This document shows, one piece after another, positions 57,920 to 64,000 of a DNA stretch of 64,000 bases. How positions within the stretch are numbered: the stretch's first letter is position 1; every line of letters begins with the position of its first letter. The position numbers were made by a program, and so were the translations under genes. Below the pieces are notes generated by a model. The model was not told where the DNA came from. It worked only from the letters and a program-made list of their open reading frames with translations, and did no database searches. Origin of the DNA: Lachancea dasiensis (taxonomy: Eukaryota; Ascomycota; Saccharomycetes; Saccharomycetales; Saccharomycetaceae); NCBI GenBank assembly GCA_900074725.1, contig LT598457.1, positions 372,001 to 436,000 on the forward strand, written 5' to 3'.

Positions 57920-58670
57920 TTTTATCTTGCTTAAAGAACTATCAATGGGGAAATTGTAAGGACTTGCAGTTGGATGAAGTTACCAGATAAGACATTAATG
58001 TGTCTCTTCAATATTACAACCCTGCGCAGACATGCCATTTTATATCTTTTCAAAGAAACCTCGACCAATATTATGGTCTTTCTCCTTTCTGGCGCTCGCT
58101 GTTGTTATTTGTTTTGGTGTTGTCAAGCCCGTCGTTCCACTGTTCTGTTCGACCCACCTTCACCCAACACGACCAACTCATAGCAGAAAATCAAAACACA
58201 GAAAAAACTGAGCTTGCCGCTCAAGCAATCTTTGAAGCACATTGTTTAGAACATTTCGATGTTTTCTTTAGCTCTTTTCTGAGTGGGCTGGTTACTGGCT
58301 AGTCTTTTGTTGTAGCTGACGCCAGCTCTTTATTTTCTTGTCGACAAACATCTGCTTACATAATAAATATTAACGGCTGGTCAAAAATCCAGAAAACGTG
58401 AACTTCCAAACAATAACATGACAGAAAAATAAACAAGCCAGTCCTTATAACGTCGTAGGGTTCTACATTGATATCTCATTGTAGCATGTAATTGTCAGTT
58501 TCTGTTGGTTGATCTGTAGCTATAGATTTTATTTGGTAGGTGAATAGTTATTGGTATACTGGTGATACGCAAAATGCTTGGTAGGTGAATCGATTTTCGT
58601 CAACAGCAAACGTGCAACTCTTGTGCAGCGTTTGTTTGATTTTATTCCGGACGATAAATGTTGTATGTGC
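57920..58670. other. SCW11 upstream / CWH41 downstream region
   Basis: 750 bases holding the SCW11 promoter and the CWH41 terminator. TTGGTAGGTGAAT occurs twice, near 58532 and 58579. No gene is seen. Confidence 0.4.
58287..58380 (-). promoter_or_regulatory. Cluster of Ace2/Swi5-type sites upstream of SCW11
   Basis: GCTGG at 58287-58291 and 58376-58380 and CCAGC at 58322-58326, about 370-460 bases before the SCW11 ATG. SCW11 is an established Ace2 target in S. cerevisiae. The pentamers are short, so chance occurrence is possible. Confidence 0.55.
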
Positions 58671-61085
58671 TTATAACTCTTCAGGCAACCGGCCCAGAAT
58701 GTTGACTATTAGTGAGCTCCAGCCCGTGAAATGCTGCACTCCTGAGCCACGTCCATTATTGTGATTGTAGTTCTCGTACACGTAGCCATCTTCGTCCCAA
58801 ACTTTGTACATGTTGGAAATCAGGTTTTCTCTCAAATCACGGTAGAGTTGCTTGGCCTTTGTCACTGTAATGGCATCTTGTTGTTGATCGCTGTCCTGGA
58901 AATAGAAGGCCAAGCTGTCCAAAAAGAGGTAGTTCATGTTGATCCAAACGGGACCGCGCCAGTAAATTTCCCCCGTTTCGAAATAACTGTCTTGTTTGGA
59001 TAAGGACAAAATGCCGTACTCGCTAAAAATCTTGGTAGTATCGCCCATCAACTCTACAAACCACTTCAGCTTTTCAGAATCCTTGGGCACGAGTTTGAGG
59101 GCAAATGGCATCAAAGAGATGTATCCTTCATGGCACACAAATTTTCGCACTTCGTCGAGGTCGTCGTCAATGGTCACATCGCAGTAAGTGTGGCTCTGCT
59201 CATTCCAATGAATAGAATCTAAATTATCCACGATGTTTTCTTCAATCTTAGCGAGCCTTTGGACTTCTTCCGTTAGTCCCAACACTTGTGAAATTTGCTT
59301 CATAGATCTAGTCATGACCCCGGCCCAAGAAAGAGCATCCACATGGAGCTCCGCAACATCTGGCGGTTGGGCACGAGGGTAGTCGTCAAGCCCGCTGGGC
59401 AAACAATGTGTGAACGTTCTTCCCACCCATCTGAACACTTCTTCTGGATGCATTTTCAAACCCAAAGATTCTATATATTCTTCGGCATAGCCTCTCTGGC
59501 CGTCAGTCCACCATTCATAATGTCTTAGCAATTTGGGGTATATTTTTTCGGCATACAGGGTCAACAATTCAGGCCGTCTAAGCAGTTCCCCTGTCTCCAC
59601 ACCCGTAACTGACATCTCATGACTTAGCCCATCATCGATCAAATTTTCTTCGAGGGCTAGCGTTAGCATTTCACTAAAACATAACAGCAGAGTTGGTGGG
59701 TTTGCGATATTGGGGTTCTGCACTTGAAATTCCTCAGGTACTTTACTTCTGGCCTCGCTTCCCAAGATTAGTTCGCGAGCAATCCACCCGCTATCATCTT
59801 CAATTAGGGCAAACCAACTTTGTAAGATTTCTAATGTTAAATCGAAATCGTACTCCTTCATTTGGAGTAAATGGAATCCCTCGTCCCAGTAAAATCCGCG
59901 GGGAAAAAATGCTCTACTTGGAACAGAGCTAAACAGTTGAAGAGGTCCTTCCTCTCTGGCCTCTTTCAAGTCTATTTTTTCAAATTGCTCTTCATCGAAC
60001 TCTGTAGTGCGGTCGACCTTTTGGGTGCCATGGAAATAACCGATGCCACCCATGAGATTGGCTAAGGTCTCTTGTGCGAATCTCTTGAGGTCAGGGTCTG
60101 CTATTGAAAACTTATTGTTAAAACGCGCATCAAGTTCGCTCATGGTCCAGGATATGAGCGTGGTTAGCTCTCCACTGGATCTTATTGGTTGCTTCGAGCC
60201 TTTCTTGTTGAATATAACATCAAATTCAAAGGGCTGGTGGGAATCGAACGTCTTTTGAACGAAATGGAAATTTCCTGGTGCGAAGTTGTTGAGATTTCTG
60301 ATCATAAGTAGAGATGGCAACGACAGAGGATTCATTTTGGTGCCTGAGAGCACCATTTTTTGGACCGACTCGGTTAGCATGGTCTGGAATATGTCTCGTG
60401 CTTTCCAGACCTCATCATCTGGAACATTAAACGAGAAGTGTGATGGTTTGCTGCTGTCCAGATCGTGAGCCACAGAAGGTCCTCTTTCGTAGTACTGGCC
60501 AAAGTTGTCACTGATCTTAATCTCATAGTCGCCTAGCTCGAGAGCGGAACCTTCCAGGTTTATAGTTTTTTTGTCCTGGCGTTTAAGTAAATCGGTACTT
60601 AGGTGACTTCCCTCACCATTTTGATTCAGGTACAAGATTAAGGAAGGGATTTTGGCTTTAGACGCATCTAGAGGAGCGCCATATATCCTGGCACCCCAAT
60701 TTTCACCATTTCTACTTTTCGCAAAGTGAATAGTCAGGTTGAGGTTGTTCGCACCATCTATGATGACTTCTTTGCCACCAAGTCTTGGATCGTAAGATTC
60801 GTAGCCGTACTTATCCAGTTTGTCCCCTGTATCCACAAAATGCCTCAACTGGTTTACTCCCTTGACCTCCGAGGAGTCAAACCACATAAGGCCCATCATC
60901 AATGGGCTCTCATTGACATTCCGTGGTCTTATTCCAAAGTAGCAGTTGGACCGATACGGGGCCCAAAGCAAAGATTGATTGGTATGCTTACCGTATTCCT
61001 CGAAATCAGCTCCGGAGTTCCCGAGCTCAGCTCCTAACACGCTTGAAATGGCCGAGATAGCCACAAAAGCTAGATTGAGATGCAT
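58671..61085 (-). CDS. CWH41: ER processing alpha-glucosidase I, Cwh41 (GH63)
   Basis: 804 residues (S. cerevisiae Cwh41, YGL027C, has 833). The N-terminus is hydrophobic (MHLNLAFVAISAISSVLGAE) and acts as signal peptide or anchor. Family blocks include LLWAPYRSNCYFGIRPRN near residue 39, SRAFFPRGFYWDEGFHLLQM in the (alpha/alpha)6 barrel, and EIYWRGPVWINMNYLFLDSL near the C-terminus. It removes the outermost glucose from Glc3Man9GlcNAc2 on new glycoproteins and affects beta-1,6-glucan synthesis. Confidence 0.96.
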   Translation of the reverse strand: MHLNLAFVAISAISSVLGAELGNSGADFEEYGKHTNQSLLWAPYRSNCYFGIRPRNVNESPLMMGLMWFDSSEVKGVNQLRHFVDTGDKLDKYGYESYDPRLGGKEVIIDGANNLNLTIHFAKSRNGENWGARIYGAPLDASKAKIPSLILYLNQNGEGSHLSTDLLKRQDKKTINLEGSALELGDYEIKISDNFGQYYERGPSVAHDLDSSKPSHFSFNVPDDEVWKARDIFQTMLTESVQKMVLSGTKMNPLSLPSLLMIRNLNNFAPGNFHFVQKTFDSHQPFEFDVIFNKKGSKQPIRSSGELTTLISWTMSELDARFNNKFSIADPDLKRFAQETLANLMGGIGYFHGTQKVDRTTEFDEEQFEKIDLKEAREEGPLQLFSSVPSRAFFPRGFYWDEGFHLLQMKEYDFDLTLEILQSWFALIEDDSGWIARELILGSEARSKVPEEFQVQNPNIANPPTLLLCFSEMLTLALEENLIDDGLSHEMSVTGVETGELLRRPELLTLYAEKIYPKLLRHYEWWTDGQRGYAEEYIESLGLKMHPEEVFRWVGRTFTHCLPSGLDDYPRAQPPDVAELHVDALSWAGVMTRSMKQISQVLGLTEEVQRLAKIEENIVDNLDSIHWNEQSHTYCDVTIDDDLDEVRKFVCHEGYISLMPFALKLVPKDSEKLKWFVELMGDTTKIFSEYGILSLSKQDSYFETGEIYWRGPVWINMNYLFLDSLAFYFQDSDQQQDAITVTKAKQLYRDLRENLISNMYKVWDEDGYVYENYNHNNGRGSGVQHFTGWSSLIVNILGRLPEEL

Positions 61086-61548
61086 TGAGGTTTCACAGTT
61101 ATTTTCGACGGATATATGGCTTTAGGTTTAAGTAATGATGATACTTTCATATATAACCTAGAGAAAAGTTAAGTTTCCTATCTGCTTTTAACCACAACAT
61201 TCGGCATAGAAGCTACTGACGAGGCCCTATTGCAATTTGAAGTTAGCGGTGCTTTTATACATATATAGAATTTTAGGCGTGTGATGAGTTTGTACAAGAC
61301 ACCTTATGTGGTTGTTGTTGGCCGAGTCATCACGTTCATGCGAGAACACAACTTTGTGTTAGATATCGGGGACTGTTGTTGTGATAGAAGTACCTCAGTT
61401 TCTTGAGTAGAGCTACGGGGTAGTAACTGAGGCATTCATTCCTCTTTATCTTTTGTCATCTTGATTGAAGAGTCCAATGTTGGGAAAGTCATTAAAAATA
61501 TAAACAGTCGAGGATTACAGGAACAAAATGCAGAACAATATCATTTAT
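61086..61548 (-). other. CWH41 upstream / RRN6 downstream region
   Basis: About 460 bases with the CWH41 promoter and the RRN6 terminator. TATATAT-like sequences lie near 61147 and 61258. No other feature. Confidence 0.35.
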
Positions 61549-63999
61549 CTATCCGAATCCGCCTAACTTTTTCTTCTTTTTCTGTCTGCGCGAATTCACG
61601 GATTTAGAAAGTGTTGGAACAGGTTGTGAGGCTGAGGTCAGCGAAAAGGCTGGAGTCATAGCATCGGGCAAGGTAGTGAAACCATCCACACTTGCAGAGC
61701 CTTGTGACTTCGAGGCCCCGGGCCGACCGACAACCGGTTGTGAAGCGGCTCGGGACAAGCGTTGCACATATGACTCTCCTGCCCGTCGAGGTCCTGAAAT
61801 CTTGACTTGTGATGATTTGGGCTGCGAGGACTTGACGGATGGAGGTATCGAAGACATTTGTGATGTTTCGTCGTGAATAGAATTTTTTGAAGTAGAAAAC
61901 GACTCTTCACTTGCACCTACGTCAGAATCTTCCCATAAGTCTATTAGCTCACGATCCTTTTCTGGCAATTGCTCATACACCTTGGCAGTGGACTGGGAAA
62001 TTAATGACGGACTGCAGACTCCGAGAGACTTCAAGATTACTGCTTTCACAATTTCCTTTGTGACCGAGACATCGTTTCCAAAGCCAAATGCCCAACATTG
62101 TAAAAGTTTGTTGTAAAGAACCTCTAAGTCCGTGATCTCTTCCTGAACTAGCAGGGATGAGATGCCCGCTATTTCACCAAACCAAATTTCTTGATCTTGA
62201 TAGTGCTCCTGAAATTGCTGGAGTAAGGAGCCAAGCTCTTCCATGTTCTCCACAGCACTCACATCGGGAGCTAGATCATATATAGAATAGGCCCTGATGT
62301 TCCGAAGGTCACCATCGTTGCTACCCTCTTGATTCCACGTTCCAAGAAGTTTATTCGTAGCTTCTGAGACTTCATAACCATATTGTTGAAGTATGGCCTC
62401 CTGTCTTGAGCGGCCAAAATCATTCATATCAGATGGTAAAGTTGTTTGCAAGTCTAGATAATTCTCAAATGCTTCTGTGTTGGAAATGTCCGCCGAATCA
62501 TTTATGATGGAAGTGTTTGCATTCCCCAGATTTGACGCAATAGGAAGATCGGTTTTCGATAACTGCACGCGCCAAATGGCGGAAGAATCGGCTTCCCTCA
62601 CGAAACAACAAAATCCTTGCATATCTTTAGGATCTATAACACCTGAAGAGCTGTTGCCCCTCCATGAAATTTGGGGAGCAATCATAGAGCTTATCCCAGA
62701 TTTTGAATTACCGATTTGAAGTATCGACGAACCACCAATAGATTGGAACACGGGGCCGCTTTTGGCAAAGACATGCAGGAGGACTTGAGGTTTATTGGAA
62801 GAGGTTATGAAAACGAAAAATAGCTCATCGTAGGCGCTACCCCAATCTGTGCCGTTTACATGCCTTACCTCACTCTTGAATGTGATGTCTGCGGGATCTA
62901 AACAGTGTTTCCACGAAATTACTCTTTCAATATCCCTGCCTTTGAAGCTAATCAGAATGATCTCTTTACTTGTCGTCAGAATGCAGAATTGGTCATTGAT
63001 ACGCTTGAAGTCGCGCAACGTTGACCAGGACTTTGCTTCAATAACTCTCAGTTCTGTCTTAGCCTTTAGATTTAGCTCGATCAAATTTGACCTACTAATT
63101 AGGATTAGACAAAAATACTCCGCGCCCCAAGTTACCTGGTGAAAAGATGATATATCCTCAGGATCGTAAACACTACCTCTTTTGTTCCCCGAGAGTCGCA
63201 GTCGAGAAGGGCGTGACGCTTTCTTGACTATATTTCCCATTGCCCAATTACCTTTGACATCTACAACAGCGAATTCGTTGAAATCCCATGGATTAAACGA
63301 TACGTCTGCAAAACATAAATCTTCAAGGGCATGAAAATGTAACGGCTCCAACTTGTCAATCTGCATAAAACCAGTTACAAGATCGATAGATCGAACTTGA
63401 AAGACACATAAGGAATTAGTCGTGATAACAGCGAAACAGTCTGAAGCCCTATTGAGAATTGCGGAAAACCTTGGAAAAACAATGTTTTTGATCTTGGAGT
63501 TTAGGTCGAACTTAACAATATTGTCAGGATTTTGCAATCCGGCACGATCATCTAAAAGGCCTACGTTCAACAAGCTAAGTGTTTCGCCGGATGCAAATGC
63601 CACTATGTGATTGGCATCCCTATTCATGCGCAGAGCTGTTGTAGTATGAATGGGCCCCATGTTAAATGTGTTGAAACTGGTTGGGTCAACTATCAAACTA
63701 GGCAAGGGGGAGCCTCTTAGCACCGTACTTGTAACATCAAAACCACCCTTTGAAACAGGTGTTTCTAAGTTTTTAATAACAGCACCCGGAACGTAAGTAC
63801 TTGGTGTGGTAGGATTGATAACTTTAGTGTCGTAGCTAGACTCTGTCATCAATTGAACATTTTTGAACAATTTTATCTGGCCTGATTCCTTTAAAGCTGA
63901 CATGTTCTGTACGCCTAGCGCTGACTCATAAATGGTATGGTTTTCTCCGTCGCTGTCACTAACAGAATCGATTAAGGCATCTTCACTCGAACCCGTCGA
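61549..63999 (-). CDS. RRN6: RNA polymerase I core factor subunit Rrn6, 5'-partial
   Basis: 816 residues are visible and the frame stays open to the right edge; an internal ATG at 63903 is not the real start, because acidic coding sequence continues upstream as in S. cerevisiae Rrn6 (YBL014C, 894 aa). Matching blocks include VSFNPWDFNEFAVVDVKGNW, ISWKHCLDPADITFK, YNKLLQCWAFG and LPDAMTPAFSL, and the basic C-terminus ends KKKKLGGFG. A WD40-like propeller is followed by a helical region. Rrn6 with Rrn7 and Rrn11 forms the core factor that recruits Pol I to the rDNA promoter. Its place next to CWH41 differs from S. cerevisiae. Confidence 0.95.
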   Translation of the reverse strand, partial: STGSSEDALIDSVSDSDGENHTIYESALGVQNMSALKESGQIKLFKNVQLMTESSYDTKVINPTTPSTYVPGAVIKNLETPVSKGGFDVTSTVLRGSPLPSLIVDPTSFNTFNMGPIHTTTALRMNRDANHIVAFASGETLSLLNVGLLDDRAGLQNPDNIVKFDLNSKIKNIVFPRFSAILNRASDCFAVITTNSLCVFQVRSIDLVTGFMQIDKLEPLHFHALEDLCFADVSFNPWDFNEFAVVDVKGNWAMGNIVKKASRPSRLRLSGNKRGSVYDPEDISSFHQVTWGAEYFCLILISRSNLIELNLKAKTELRVIEAKSWSTLRDFKRINDQFCILTTSKEIILISFKGRDIERVISWKHCLDPADITFKSEVRHVNGTDWGSAYDELFFVFITSSNKPQVLLHVFAKSGPVFQSIGGSSILQIGNSKSGISSMIAPQISWRGNSSSGVIDPKDMQGFCCFVREADSSAIWRVQLSKTDLPIASNLGNANTSIINDSADISNTEAFENYLDLQTTLPSDMNDFGRSRQEAILQQYGYEVSEATNKLLGTWNQEGSNDGDLRNIRAYSIYDLAPDVSAVENMEELGSLLQQFQEHYQDQEIWFGEIAGISSLLVQEEITDLEVLYNKLLQCWAFGFGNDVSVTKEIVKAVILKSLGVCSPSLISQSTAKVYEQLPEKDRELIDLWEDSDVGASEESFSTSKNSIHDETSQMSSIPPSVKSSQPKSSQVKISGPRRAGESYVQRLSRAASQPVVGRPGASKSQGSASVDGFTTLPDAMTPAFSLTSASQPVPTLSKSVNSRRQKKKKKLGGFG

Positions 64000-64000
64000 A

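Overview
This is nuclear chromosomal DNA of a budding yeast of the family Saccharomycetaceae. Genes are compact and almost all intronless. The one clear spliced gene uses a GTATGA donor and a TACTAAT branch site. Nearly every protein has a recognisable Saccharomyces cerevisiae counterpart. Orthologues from S. cerevisiae chromosome V (COM2, SAK1, VFA1, LCP5, NSA2, RSP5, DSE1, YCK3) are interleaved as single copies with those from chromosome VII (MND1, GTS1, ATG1, MPT5, SAE2, BUD13, XRN1, NUP49), all in the expected relative orientations. That is the gene order expected before the yeast whole-genome duplication, so the species is most likely a non-WGD (protoploid) yeast. The genus cannot be fixed from sequence reading alone.

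Layout. 1-29.3 kb: an unrecognised regulator-like gene cut by the left edge, then COM2, MND1, GTS1, ATG1, SAK1/TOS3, VFA1, LCP5, NSA2, MPT5, RSP5, DSE1 and YCK3. 29.6-33.7 kb: EAF3 and AGC1, a block from elsewhere relative to S. cerevisiae (chromosome XVI). 33.7-42.6 kb: SAE2, BUD13, XRN1 and NUP49. 43.1-46.7 kb: a one-membrane-span gene that is probably the nucleophagy receptor ATG39, convergent with the LAMMER kinase gene KNS1, as synteny with chromosome XII predicts. 46.7-50 kb: a 3.2-kb divergent intergenic region with minisatellites and LTR-like repeats. 50-53.8 kb: GPC1 and CCM1. 54.1-64 kb: CGR1, an intron-containing tRNA-Phe, a myo-inositol oxygenase gene absent from S. cerevisiae, SCW11, CWH41, and RRN6 cut by the right edge.

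Functional themes. LCP5, NSA2 and CGR1 are ribosome-biogenesis genes, and their promoters carry PAC and RRPE-like motifs. DSE1 and SCW11 act in daughter-cell separation, and their upstream regions carry clustered Ace2-type sites (with forkhead sites at DSE1). ATG1 and the ATG39 candidate belong to autophagy. SAK1, YCK3, KNS1 and ATG1 are four protein kinase genes. XRN1 and MPT5 control mRNA decay and repression. MND1 and SAE2 act in meiotic recombination and break repair.

The most notable observations are the complete inositol oxygenase gene inserted with a tRNA between two genes that adjoin in S. cerevisiae, the three-nucleotide first exon of MND1, the ATG39 candidate, the palindromic Ace2/forkhead element upstream of DSE1, and two families of dispersed LTR-like repeats shared by the 24-25 kb and 48-49 kb intergenic regions. 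Start codons were chosen as the first ATG supported by family comparison. Several longer open frames begin only at TTG or GTG and were trimmed.
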